NCBI GenBank assembly: GCA_963799105.1
Contig: CAWCVR010000002.1
Span: 248,001-312,000 of the forward strand
DNA length: 64,000 bases
Reading direction: 5' to 3'
Origin: CAWCVR01 sp963799105
Lineage (GTDB): Bacteria > Acidobacteriota > Terriglobia > Bryobacterales > Bryobacteraceae
Shown here: one piece after another, positions 41,921 through 51,018 of the stretch
Layout: each line of letters starts with the position of its first letter
How positions within the stretch are numbered: the first letter of the stretch is position 1
The notes under the pieces: generated by a model
What the model was told of the DNA's origin: nothing
The model's database searches: none
What the model saw: the letters and a program-made list of their open reading frames with translations, nothing else
Position numbers and translations under genes: made by a program

Positions 41921-42428
41921 GTTGTGCGTCGAGTCGCCCAGCGCAAAGGGCGTACCCTAATGACACGACGGCGGCCGCGCCGACGCCCGAGATGTTCGTG
42001 GCCAGCGTGGTGTTCCCGGCGAGCCCGTTGAATCCGCTGCCCTGGACGTAAGTCGCGGCGGCGGTGCAGTCAGAATAGATCACCACTCCGTTCCCGGCAT
42101 AGGCGCTCAACTGAGTCGTGAAGATCGTGCTGTTCGCGGGGCACGCCGCCAGTGTGTTTATGAAGGCGTCAGTGAGGATGGGGGAGACGCCGGGATTGCT
42201 GTCCACATAGATGTCCAGTAGCGTTTGGTAGAGGTTTTCGCTCCCGTAGCCTGCGGCGATCAGGGCATCGACCAGCTTGCCCGGCCCCTCGCCGATCACG
42301 AAGCCGCTGGTCTGCGCGCTCGCCGGCAGCGCGGCCACGCCTAACAGACCAGCCGCGAGAAATATGAGAACAGAATGCCGTTTCGTGATGGCCTCCGAGA
42401 TGCCGCCCGATTTCCAGCCGCGCCGCAC
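41886..42428 (-). CDS. N-terminal part of a frameshifted IPTL-CTERM surface protein
   Basis: A 180-residue frame with a signal peptide (VLIFLAAGLLGVAALPASAQ) and the first copy of the ~95-residue domain (GKLVDALIAAGYGSENLYQT, TDAFINTLAACP, TTLATNISGVGAA). After VVSLG the frame changes: reading +1 from there gives GTPFALGDSTHNVFAILYA and joins the C-terminal part. A GGAGG site sits upstream of ATC ACG AAA CGG, where ATG would be expected; the opening GTG at 42428 has no such site, so the start codon may also be mutated. Confidence 0.7.
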   Translation of the reverse strand: MRRGWKSGGISEAITKRHSVLIFLAAGLLGVAALPASAQTSGFVIGEGPGKLVDALIAAGYGSENLYQTLLDIYVDSNPGVSPILTDAFINTLAACPANSTIFTTQLSAYAGNGVVIYSDCTAAATYVQGSGFNGLAGNTTLATNISGVGAAAVVSLGYALCAGRLDAQRVRHPLRSSGA

Positions 42429-42597
42429 ACCAATCGCGCCCGGCCGTCTCTAAGAATAAGACCGGTTTGTCTCAAAGAGAAGAAGTTGCAGGCTATTAGC
42501 ATGCTAAACTTGTTTGTTTCCAGGATCTTGCGAAGCGCTCGCCGGGCGGTGCGCAGGCCGCTTGGATGGCCGCTCAAGGGACGCTATCGGAGGCGCA

Positions 42598-44454
42598 ATG
42601 AGAGACTCGGCATCGCATTCCGCGGCACTCCCGGACGCTAACACCGTCCGCGAATGCCTGGAACGCGTGGTGAGATCTGCTGAGTTCGCCCCCGCGCCGC
42701 GCCTGGTGGCCTTCCTGCGTTTCATCGTCGAAGAGACCATGGCGGGCAGGAGGGATTCCGTCAAAGAGACGACGGTCGCGGTCCACGTCTTTGGACGGTC
42801 GAGCGATTTCGATCCCCGGTTCGACTCGGTGGTGCGCGCGCAGGGGACGCAATTGCGGCGGCGTCTGCGGGAGTACTACGCGAAGGCGGGGCGCGGGGAT
42901 GCGGTGGCCATCGAAGTCCCGCCGGGCTCCTATGTACCCGTGTTCCGGCGGCAGACTGAGGATGCCGCGGAGCCTGCGCCGCCAGGAAGGCGCCGATGGT
43001 GGGTCCCGGCCATGGCGGCAGGCGCTCTGATTCTGGCCGGGCTCGCGGGGTGGTGGCTGATTCCGGGATGGCGCGGGCAGACGCCATCGCTGGCAGTGCT
43101 GCCCTTCCTGAACCTGGACGAAGGCCCGGGGAGCGAGCACATCGGCGAGGGCTTCGTGGAGGACCTCACGACGGATCTGGCCGGGTTGCCGGGGCTGCGT
43201 GTGGCGGCCCGCACTTCGGCGTTCCAGTTCCGCGGCAAGAGCGGGGACGTGCGCGGGATCGGCCGAGCGCTGGGCGCGGGCGCGGTGCTGGAAGGCAGCG
43301 TGCGGACCGATGGCGGCAAGGTGCACATCACGGCCCAGTTGATCGACGCCCGGAGCGGGTACCACCTGTGGTCCAACCGCTATGAGCGGGAGCTGGCGGG
43401 CATGTGGGAGGTGGAAGCGGAGATCCGGGGTGCGGTGGCCCATGCGCTGGGCGTGGACCGCGCGCCGGCGGCGCAGACCCGCGCCGCGCGCCACGTCCCG
43501 CCGCCCGAGGCCCTGGATGCCTATTGGCGCGGCCGTTACCTGCGGGCGGACTGGCAGCGGTTTCCGGAGAGCCTGTCGTGGTTCGAGCGGGCGGTCAAAC
43601 TGGACCCGCTTTTCGCCGGGGCGTGGGCAGCGCTGGCTTCGGTTCACTCGGCGCGGGCGTTCCAGGCGGTAGGTTCGGTGGACCAGGAAGCCGCCCAGGC
43701 CAGAGAGGCGGCTGGAAAAGCGCTGGAACTGGACGGCACGCTGGCCGAAGCGTATGCCGCGCTGGCACAGATCGCTTACGCGTACGGCCACGATTGGGCC
43801 GCCAGCGAGCGGAGCTTCCATCGCGCCCTCGAGTTGAACCCGAACGACGCCGGCGTGCGCCGGAACTACGCGCAGGGGTTGACCTCGCAGGCGCGCTTCG
43901 GCGAGGCTATGGCGCAGCTTAAGTTGGCGCAGCAGGCCGATCCGTTAACCGGCCTGAGCGGCAACGTCCTGGCGGTGACGCTGTTCTGCGCGCGCCGCTA
44001 CGACGAGGCGATGCGCGAGGCACGGCGCCACCTGCAGATGGACCCGAATTACCTGCTGGCCCGGTTCACCCTCGGCAATTGCGAGGCGGAGAAAGGAGAT
44101 CTGGCTGCGGCGATCTCCGAGTATCGGAAGGTGCTGGCGCGCATGCGCGCGGTCGAGGTGCTGGGCCGGCTGGGCAACGCTCAGGCGCGCGTTGGGCGCC
44201 CGGCCGAGGCCCGCGCGACTCTGGCTGAGCTGGAGGGCATCGAGCGGAAGGAGAAGACCGCGGGCGTGGCGCTGGCCAGAGTCTACACCGGGCTCGGCGA
44301 GAAGAGGCAGGCCATCGAGTGGCTGGGCACAGCCGCCGGCGACCATTTAACGGATGCGGCGTTCATCGGCGTGGACCCCGCGTTCGACCCCCTCCGCCAG
44401 GAGCCGGGCTTCCAGGCACTGTGTGCGCGGCTGAATGTGCCGCGGCATCCCTAA
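42598..44454 (+). CDS. Winged-helix/TolB-like/TPR membrane protein
   Basis: A 618-residue protein. The N-terminal ~110 residues (LVAFLRFIVEETMAGR, KETTVAVHVFGRSSDFDPRFDSVVRAQ, QLRRRLREYY) are a DNA-binding-like module common in Solibacter-type regulators. One transmembrane helix follows (~133-155), then a TolB-N/FlgO-like domain (~160-285; LAVLPFLNLDEGPG, LEGSVRTDGGKVHITAQLIDARSGYHLWS), then about eight TPRs (~310-600). Such proteins are thought to be membrane-bound one-component regulators, an inference from architecture. GGAGG 6 nt before ATG 42598 fixes the start; the frame is open to 42514. Confidence 0.85.
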   Translation: MRDSASHSAALPDANTVRECLERVVRSAEFAPAPRLVAFLRFIVEETMAGRRDSVKETTVAVHVFGRSSDFDPRFDSVVRAQGTQLRRRLREYYAKAGRGDAVAIEVPPGSYVPVFRRQTEDAAEPAPPGRRRWWVPAMAAGALILAGLAGWWLIPGWRGQTPSLAVLPFLNLDEGPGSEHIGEGFVEDLTTDLAGLPGLRVAARTSAFQFRGKSGDVRGIGRALGAGAVLEGSVRTDGGKVHITAQLIDARSGYHLWSNRYERELAGMWEVEAEIRGAVAHALGVDRAPAAQTRAARHVPPPEALDAYWRGRYLRADWQRFPESLSWFERAVKLDPLFAGAWAALASVHSARAFQAVGSVDQEAAQAREAAGKALELDGTLAEAYAALAQIAYAYGHDWAASERSFHRALELNPNDAGVRRNYAQGLTSQARFGEAMAQLKLAQQADPLTGLSGNVLAVTLFCARRYDEAMREARRHLQMDPNYLLARFTLGNCEAEKGDLAAAISEYRKVLARMRAVEVLGRLGNAQARVGRPAEARATLAELEGIERKEKTAGVALARVYTGLGEKRQAIEWLGTAAGDHLTDAAFIGVDPAFDPLRQEPGFQALCARLNVPRHP

Positions 44455-45163
44455 GGGTTACCGGAAGAGGGAACCAGCGCGATGGGGATCTTCGAGCCGG
44501 TACGCCAACGCGACGGTACCGGCTCGCGCGAAGAGGCCAGGGACGATCGTCGCCGGCTGGCAGGCGCCCACAATCGGGAAAATCACGGCTCAAGCACAAC
44601 GCCGGACGCCGCAGGCGAATCGCGGGTTGCCGCGGAACCGGCGCGGCTAAGGGCTGTAGTGAGCGGAGGGATCGCGCGGCATCGCGGAGTGGACCACAAG
44701 CGCGTTCGGTAGGCGGCCGCATTGCGGAGTTAGCCACTTCGTCCGCGCCCGAGGGTATCCATCGCGACGTGCCCATGTCACCACCGGCCGGGCCGACATC
44801 CCAGACGCGTTGCCGACGGAATAGGCCCTCGCCGGTCGCCCAGCGTTTATCGACATTGCCGACGTTCTACCGGTGCTTCCGGCCTGTTGGCGGTGTATCC
44901 GGCAGCGATCCCATGCAATGCGGACGGCGGATTGCCCCGGAAATCCACTTGCTCCGATCACGGAGCCATAAGCGTCTGAATCTGTTGGAAAACAGCCCTG
45001 ACCAACGGTGGCGGGCATGCCAACAAAGCTCGAAACGCGTCCAGACTGGGGAGCCAGTTTCTTCCGCATGACGCCCTCGCTGTTTCAATGAGTTACGCGG
45101 GTCGCGGAGAAACCCCGTTGCGGATTCGAACCGTCGGGCACTACTGCCGGCGCGGGATACTCC
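44455..45163. other. Gene-free interval before repeat R5
   Basis: About 700 bp with no convincing gene. Short frames are present but have no composition or motif support. The right part (~44940-45145) is repeat R5 and its left flank. Confidence 0.55.
45028..45132 (+). repeat. TA-flanking dispersed repeat, copy R5
   Basis: GCTCGAAACGCGTCC ... GGGGAGCCA (to 45056), then CGCTGTTTCAATGAGTTACGC and the terminal GGATTCGAACC (45122-45132). It aligns along its whole length with R1, defining an element of ~100 bp. It lies just before the small gene at 45164. Confidence 0.75.
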
Positions 45164-45364
45164 ATGTGGGGACACACAAAGGCAACCGAGAGCCTTGCTG
45201 AAGTCGTTCGGTCACTGACGCCGCAAGAAGAGGATGCGGTGCGGCAGTTCATCGACTATCTGAAACGGCGAGATGCCTCGGCCCGCTCTCGGTCTCCCTT
45301 TCTTCAGGCCGCCGACGAGTTCATCGCTCAACATTCGGAACTGCTACAGCGCCCCGCTCAGTGA
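45164..45364 (+). CDS. Small hypothetical protein, possible orphan antitoxin
   Basis: A 66-residue protein (LAEVVRSLTPQEEDAVRQFIDYLKRRD and LQAADEFIAQHSELLQRPAQ as shape) whose two-helix layout with L-T-P-x-E and F-I-x-x-H-x-E-L-L-x-R resembles small acidobacterial antitoxin-like proteins. No toxin is next to it on this strand; the VapC gene on the other strand converges 19 bp away. ATG 45164 lacks a clear ribosome-binding site. Confidence 0.55.
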   Translation: MWGHTKATESLAEVVRSLTPQEEDAVRQFIDYLKRRDASARSRSPFLQAADEFIAQHSELLQRPAQ

Positions 45365-45383
45365 CCCGCGCCTACGCGAGACC

Positions 45384-45794
45384 TCAACCAACGAATGGAT
45401 CGACGATGCGCACGCCGGCGTTCACGAAATCGGCACGATTTCGCGTGGCGACCGCCAGACCGTGGACGACCGCGGTCGCCGCGATGAGGCTATCCTTGAT
45501 CGGCATGGCTTTTCCGGTTGTGCGAAGACGCGCCAGCAGTTCCGCCCATTTCAGCCCCGTGTCCGCGTCCCAGGGAAGACAGTGGAGACGCCCGGCCCCC
45601 GCGTCGAACCAGCGTTCCAGGGCAGCCCGCTTCCTTCCCTTGGGAAGGATGAGAATCCCGAATCGGAGCTCGCCGAGGATGACGGGATCGACGGCAATAT
45701 CCGGCTCATGTGCGCGAAGCCACGCCACGACCCGCGGATCGGGCGCCGGTTTCGTCGGCTCGCTCAGAACGTTGGCGTCAACCAGGTACTTCAC
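45384..45794 (-). CDS. vapC: VapC toxin (PIN domain)
   Basis: A 136-residue PIN-domain RNase toxin with D6 (YLVDANVLSEPTK), E42 (VILGELRFG), D101 (PIKDSLIAATA) and a final D122 region (TRNRADFVNAG), all expected acidic ligands of the metal centre. The N-terminus VDANVLSE-type is characteristic of VapC paired with AbrB antitoxins. Its ATG overlaps the vapB stop by 4 bp. Confidence 0.92.
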   Translation of the reverse strand: MKYLVDANVLSEPTKPAPDPRVVAWLRAHEPDIAVDPVILGELRFGILILPKGRKRAALERWFDAGAGRLHCLPWDADTGLKWAELLARLRTTGKAMPIKDSLIAATAVVHGLAVATRNRADFVNAGVRIVDPFVG

Positions 45795-46021
45795 AGCGCA
45801 TCCGTCGACTCAGAGTCGATCGGGACGAAGAAGTCCTTCCGCGGACAGTCGAGTAGCCAGTCAACGGCGCCCTCGTTGGGCGGCGCCGCACGCCGGACGA
45901 GGCGATAGTCCCCGCGATCGACACGCTCGACGTCGAACACCTGCCCCGGTTCGACACGGTCCATCTGCCGGAACTCCGCCGGCAGAACGATTTGGCCCTT
46001 GGAGGAGACGGTGGTCTTCAT
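45791..46021 (-). CDS. vapB: VapB antitoxin (AbrB/SpoVT family)
   Basis: A 76-residue AbrB-type antitoxin. The swapped-hairpin signature TTVSSKGQIVLPAEFRQ and the strand GQVFDVERVDRGDYRLV are clear; the C-terminus is acidic. It starts 6 nt after a -10-like TATCTT that lies inside a palindrome, so it is likely autoregulated and leaderless. Confidence 0.92.
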   Translation of the reverse strand: MKTTVSSKGQIVLPAEFRQMDRVEPGQVFDVERVDRGDYRLVRRAAPPNEGAVDWLLDCPRKDFFVPIDSESTDAL

Positions 46022-46024
46022 GGA

Positions 46025-46043
46025 GGTAAGATACCGTCTTACC
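46025..46043 (-). promoter_or_regulatory. vapB operator overlapping -10
   Basis: GGTAAGA-TACCG-TCTTACC (46025-46043), 7-bp arms with a 5-bp spacer. On the minus strand, TATCTT (46033-46028) inside it would be the -10, ending 6 nt before the ATG at 46021. Confidence 0.6.
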
Positions 46044-46252
46044 TACGGCGGCGTCAAGCGCCGCACTCAGGGAACCACGACAGGCATCGGTGACTGTAAA
46101 ACGCAAGACCGCTAAAGCCGCCGCACCTCTGTCGAGGAAGTTCGAATCCAGCCTGGGCGCCTGCCCTGGACACGGGTCGGCGCGTCGCACGGATCACTAT
46201 CGAGACAATGGGCGTCTACGGGTTCGATCACAGCGCCAGTTGGCCCGCGGAA

Positions 46253-46281
46253 GTTCGAAACGTGTCCAGTGTGGGGAGCTA
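46253..46281 (+). repeat. TA-flanking dispersed repeat, copy R6
   Basis: GTTCGAAACGTGTCC ... GGGGAGCTA, then CGGCGTTTCAAGTC and a GCTCGAACCC remnant near 46334. It lies between two VapBC modules, in the 359-bp gap 46022-46380; its left flank (46180-46235) matches that of R3b. Confidence 0.75.
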
Positions 46282-46363
46282 ATTGGAACCGGCGTTTCAA
46301 GTCGGGGATTCACGGGGGCACACCGGCTCAACGCTCGAACCCGACGCCACCCGACAGCCCAGG

Positions 46364-46378
46364 TGCTACAATGTAGCA
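46364..46378 (+). promoter_or_regulatory. vapB operator with embedded -10
   Basis: TGCTAC-AAT-GTAGCA is a palindrome with 6-bp arms. Extended -10 TGCTACAAT is inside it; the hexamer TACAAT (46367-46372) ends 8 nt before the ATG at 46381. Confidence 0.6.
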
Positions 46379-46380
46379 TA

Positions 46381-46629
46381 ATGAGGAAAACCTCGGTCCG
46401 CGAACTCCACATCCATACCTCGGAATTGGTGCGAGAGGCCGCGGACGGCGGCATTATCGTGATCGAGCGCCGGGGCGAGCCGGTCGCGGAGTTGCGCCCC
46501 ATCTCCTCTCCACAGCGCATGCCTGCCGGCAAGAAAGCGCGGATATTCGCGTCCATGCGGAAGATCTGGGCTCGAATGCCGCAAGCGGGCGACAGTACGA
46601 AGATCTTCGAAGAGGATCGGAGCCGGTAG
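46381..46629 (+). CDS. vapB: VapB antitoxin (Phd/YefM-like)
   Basis: An 82-residue Phd-type antitoxin: RKTSVRELHIHTSELVREA, IIVIERRGEPVAELRP and a basic/acidic tail with ARMPQAGDSTKIFEEDR that should clasp the toxin. The frame is open upstream to 46090, but the ATG at 46381, just downstream of the palindromic promoter, is the natural start. The toxin gene begins 4 nt after the stop. Confidence 0.88.
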   Translation: MRKTSVRELHIHTSELVREAADGGIIVIERRGEPVAELRPISSPQRMPAGKKARIFASMRKIWARMPQAGDSTKIFEEDRSR

Positions 46630-46633
46630 CCGC

Positions 46634-47059
46634 GTGTATTTCGACACGTCCTATATCGCAAAATTCTACTTCAATGAACCGGAGTCTGCCCGGGTTCGCG
46701 AGCTTGTCCGGAAAGCGGATGCCATTTATTCGTCGCGATGGGCCTTGGCCGAATTTCACGCGGTGCTTCATCGCCGCATGCGCGAAGGCGCCTCGTCACC
46801 CAGCGATGCGCGCGAACTGGCCTCGCGCTTCGCCCAGCACATAGAGGACGGATTGTGGAACCTCGTTCCCGTCACCGAAGCTCTGCTGCGGAGGACCAGC
46901 GCGCTGATGGTTTCCGGTCCCCGCGATCTCTTCATACGCACGGCCGACGCGGTCCATCTTACGACGGCACACGAGATCGGAGAACGCGTTGTGTGGACCA
47001 ACGACCGCCGCATGCTCGCGGCGGCCGGCCATTTCGGCCTGACAGGGCAGTCCGTCTAG
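46634..47059 (+). CDS. vapC: VapC toxin (PIN domain)
   Basis: A 141-residue PIN toxin starting with GTG (MYFDTSYIAKFYF). Acidic active-site residues are D4, E40 (WALAEFHAVLH), D105 (RTADAVHLTTA) and D124 (WTNDRRML). The signature VYFDTSYIAKFYFNEPES is close to the PIN_MtVapC-like group. No other gene follows before repeat R7. Confidence 0.9.
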   Translation: MYFDTSYIAKFYFNEPESARVRELVRKADAIYSSRWALAEFHAVLHRRMREGASSPSDARELASRFAQHIEDGLWNLVPVTEALLRRTSALMVSGPRDLFIRTADAVHLTTAHEIGERVVWTNDRRMLAAAGHFGLTGQSV

Positions 47060-47122
47060 CACCTTCGCGGGTCATTCTCCCGGGAGGATGTCTAATTCCC
47101 ATTCGGCAGGCAGGTCACCGGA

Positions 47123-47151
47123 GTTCGAAACGTGTCCGGACCGGGGAGCCA
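47123..47151 (+). repeat. TA-flanking dispersed repeat, copy R7
   Basis: GTTCGAAACGTGTCC ... GGGGAGCCA. The right half of the element (GTTTCA block and TCGAACC end) is missing here. It separates the second VapBC module from the NHL-repeat gene. Confidence 0.75.
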
Positions 47152-47254
47152 AATCCGCGATTCCCTTCCCGCCCGCGGAGCCCTCGCCTCGCCGGAGCCG
47201 GCCGCCGCGCAACTATTTCCGAAATCCCGGTCTTAAATCATAGTGGTGAATTCC

Positions 47255-50200
47255 ATGCCCGTTCGCGCTGCCGCTCTCCTGGCCTCGGTCTTTGCCATTT
47301 CCGCCGCGGCCCAGACCTACACCATCAAGACTTTCGCCGGCGGCGGGTTGCCCGAGAACGTGGCCGGAGCCAGCGCCAGTTTGAGCGCCATCAGTGGCAT
47401 GGCGGTCGATCGCGGGGGCAACCTCTTCCTGGCCCTGGGCGATTACAATATCGTCCTGCGCCTGGACGCCAACACCGCCGTCCTCACGGGCGTGGCCGGT
47501 ACCGGAACGGCGGGCTTCGGCGGCGACAACGGGCCGGCGGCGAGCGCGCTGTTGAACAATCCCACCGCCGTAGCCGTGGACGGCTCCGGGAATGTGTACA
47601 TCGCCGACGCTGGCAACTCCCGCATCCGCGTGGTTTCGGCCGCGGGCGTCATCAGCACCTTCGCCGGGAACGGCGCCACCGGCTTCAGCGGCGACAACGG
47701 GCCGGCCATTGCCGCCCAGTTCAACGGGCCCGCCGACCTGGCCATCGCCCCGAACGGCGACTTGTACGTGGCGGACTTCTACAACCAGGTGGTGCGCAAG
47801 ATTTCGGGCGGCGTGGTGACCACCGTTGCCGGCAACGGAAGCTACGGATACGGCGGCGATGGCAATCAGGCGGCCAGTGCCCTGCTGGCCGGCCCATCCG
47901 GCATTGCGCTGGACGCGGCGGGGAATCTGTACATCGCGGATGCCTACAACAACCGCGTTCGCATGGTCCGGAACGGGGTCATCACCACCGTGGCCGGCAA
48001 TGGCACCCCGGGCTACAGCGGGGACAAAGCCGCGGCCACGGCCGCCATGCTGAAGGTGCCCGCCGGGGTGGCCGTCGACTCCGCCGGCAAGCTCTACATC
48101 GCCGACTATGGAAACTACCGCATTCGCATGGTGTCCGCCGGCATCATCGCCACCGTGGCCGGCACCGGCACGGCGGCGTACATCGGCGACCACGTGGCCG
48201 CCACCACCGCCCCCCTGGCCGCGCCGCAACGCGTCTCCACCGACACCACCGGCAACTTCTACATCGGCGACGGCACGCGGGTGCGCAAGGTGGCCAACGG
48301 CACGATCGTGACGATCGCCGGCGGAGGGACGCCCACCGGAGAGAACGGTCCCGCGGTTGGCGCCCAACTGCTCTCGCCCCAGGGTCTGGCCACGGACGCC
48401 GCCGGCAACGTGTACATCGCGGACTCCGGCACGGCGCGGGTGGTGAAGGTCTCCGGTGGCACCCTGTCCCGCGCGGCGGGAGGCGGCACCCTGGCCGCCG
48501 ATGGCGTGCCGGCCACCAGCGCCCAACTCACCGCGCCGTCGGGCGTGGCCGTGGATTCGAGCGGCGTCCTCTACATCGCCGATACGCCGGCCGCCCGCGT
48601 GCGCAAGGTATCGGGCGGGGCGATCTCGACGGCCGCGGGCGGTGGCTCCACGCTGGGCGATAACGGTCCGGCCACCAGCGCGCAACTGCTGGAGCCGCAG
48701 GCGGTCGCCGTGGATGCGGGCGGCAATCTCTACATCGCCGACGCCAATCGCGTACGCATGGTGTCCGGCGGAACCATCTCGACCGTGGCCGGCAACGGCG
48801 GCGCGGGCTACGAAGGCGATGGTGGAGTGGCCACGGCGGCGATGGTGTCCGGCCCGACCGGCGTGGCGATCGGTTCCGGCGGCAATCTGTTCATCGCCGA
48901 TTCGGGCAACAACCGCATCCGCGAAGTGGCCGCGGGAATCATCGCCACAGTGGCGGGAAACGGAACCTACGGATTCACCGGGGCCAACGGATCGCCCACC
49001 AGCGCCACGCTGGGCACGCCATCTTCGGTGGCCGTGGACGCGGCGGGAAATCTCTACGTCGCGGACGCCTACCGCGTGCTGCGGATCTCGGGCGGGAAGA
49101 TCGTTTCCATCGCCGGCCTCGCGGCGCCCGGGGGCATGGCCATCGATAGCGCCGGGAATATCTACGTTTCGGCGCCGTCCAGCCACCGCGTGTACGAGCT
49201 GGCTCCCGCCGGCGCCGCCTGCGCGGCCACCATTACGCCCGCTCCGCAAATGGCTCCGGCGGCTGGCGGAACGGTGAGCGTGGGGTTGCAGATCGGGGCG
49301 GCGTGCTCCTGGACCGTGGAGAACCTGCCGGCATGGGCTTCGGTTCCGGGCAGTCCGTTTGGCATCGGTCCGGCCACAATCGCGCTGTCGGCCGCCGCCA
49401 ACCACGATGCGCCGCGGACGGCTACCATCGTGGCCGGCGGACAGAACGTCACTCTGGCACAGGCCGGCAACGCGACCATCGCCGGGCAGGTCACGCTGCA
49501 AGCCGGCGGCGCGCTGGGCGGCGTGGCCGTCGCTCTGACCGGATCGCAGAACGCCGCCGCCACCGCGGATTCGGGCGGCAACTTCTCGTTTTCGAACCTG
49601 GATTCCACCGGCAGTTACACCGTGACGCCATCGCTTGCGGGATACGGCTTTGTGCCCGCCTCGCAGGCCTTCGCCAACATGACCGCCAACCCCACCGCCA
49701 ACTTCGTGGCGTGGCCGCGGCCGGCCATCGCCGCCATGGGGCCGGCGTTCCCGAGCGTGTTGCAGACCACGCCCACCACCTTCGCGGGCGGTGAAATCGT
49801 GACGCTGTACGGAGCCAACCTGTGCTCCACGGCGGCATCGGCCGCGCCCACACTCCCCGACCGTCTGGCGGCCTGCTTCGTGCAAGTGGATGGCGTCAAC
49901 ATCCACATCTACTACGCCTCAGCGGCGCAGATCAACGCGGTTCTGCCGCAGACTCTGGCGGCGGGCTCTCACCAGGTGGTGGTGGCACGCTACACCGATA
50001 CCACCTACAAGCAACTGGCCGCGCAAAGCCAGCCGCTCGGCCTTCACCGTGGTTCCGATCGCCATGGCCTTCGTGGAGCGCACGGCGGCCACGCAGACCC
50101 TCATCGCGGCGCAGTACCTGGATGGCGGCTTCGTGGACTCGACGCGCCCGCTGCACGCCTCCGACTACGTCGTCCTGTATCTCACCGGCGTGGGGCGGAC

Positions 50201-50451
50201 GGCGCAAGTCTTCGCCGAAGGCGCCGCGCCCAAGACCACTTCGCCGGCCCTCGCAAGCGGTTCAGGTCCTGGTGCAGGGACTGGGGGCGCAGATCCTGTA
50301 CGCCGGAGTGCAGCCGCAATACCCGGGTCTCGACCAGATCACTTTGCAGATGCCCAAGTATACGCTCGCTCCCGGGCAGTCGCTGGTCACCTTGCAGATC
50401 ACGGCCCCGGCGACCGGCCAGACGCTGCGCTACGACCTGGCGGCGGATTAG
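47255..50451 (+). CDS. Secreted NHL-propeller protein with TIGR03437 domain (3' frameshifts)
   Basis: A ~1065-residue exported protein if two frame changes are corrected. Signal peptide MPVRAAALLASVFAISAAAQ; about ten NHL blades of ~55 residues (~25-640; VAGNGxxGYSGDxGPA, GVAVDxxGNLYIADxxNxRIR); a BACON-like domain (~650-735; CSWTVENLPAWASV); a carboxypeptidase-regulatory-like domain (~742-825; GNFSFSNLDSTGSYTVTPS); then TIGR03437 (~830-1065). The last domain is split among three frames: +1 near 50030 (QSQP|SAFTVVPIAMAF) and +1 again near 50250 (PALA|SQAVQVLVQGLGA), ending LRYDLAAD at 50451. The uncorrected first frame reads to 50695. An alternative GTG start lies at 47243. Confidence 0.8.
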
Positions 50452-51005
50452 ATGGCGCACCTACTCGTACGTGCCGCATCCCGGCCGGCCGGGTTGCCTG
50501 GCACTTCGCGCGCCGTCCGCCGGCCGTCGCCCAAAGTGGCGACGCGGCACGCAGAGTGCGGGCGCCACAACTCCCGGCCAGATGCTGCGCTACGATCTGG
50601 CGGCGGGCAAGGTGGCGCACGTACTCGTACGTGCCGCATCCCGACTTGTCGGGATGCCTGGCACATCGCGCGCCGTCCGCCGGGCGTCGCCATGAGTGGC
50701 GACGCGGCACGCAGAGTGCGGGCGCCACAACTCCCGGCCAGATGGTGCGCTACGATCTGGCGGCGGGCAAGGTGGCGCACGTACTCGTACGTGCCGCATC
50801 CCGGCCGGTCGGGATGCCTGGCACTTCGCGCGCTGTCCGCCGGGCGTCGCCATGAGTGGCGACGCGGCACGCGGAGTGCTGGCGCCACAACTCCCGGCCA
50901 GATGCTGCGCTACGATCTGGCAGCGGGCAAAATGGCGCACGTACTCGTACGTGCCGCATCCCAGCCGGCCGGGTTGCCTGGCACTTCGCGCGCCGTCCGC
51001 CGGCG
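50418..51005 (+). repeat. 160-bp tandem array downstream of the NHL gene
   Basis: Copies of a 160-bp unit begin at identical offsets (TGCGCTACGA at 50426, 50586, 50746 and 50906). The first copy contains the last codons and stop of the NHL/TIGR03437 gene (TGQTLRYDLAAD); in later copies the stop region is altered (GGCGGGCAAGGTGGC) and the sequence is non-coding. The array ends at ~51005, 14 bp before the stop of the M50 protease gene. Confidence 0.9.
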
Positions 51006-51018
51006 GGTGCGGCGCGCC

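Noticed and set aside
36434..47151. Classical integron attC sites
   Set aside because: The cassette-like layout is similar, but the core GTTCGAA does not fit GTTRRRY/RYYYAAC and no integrase gene is present.
47213..49906. 897-residue minus-strand open frame
   Set aside because: It is the antisense shadow of the NHL-propeller gene; its composition is His/Arg/Gly-rich with no motif, while the plus strand has clear NHL blades.
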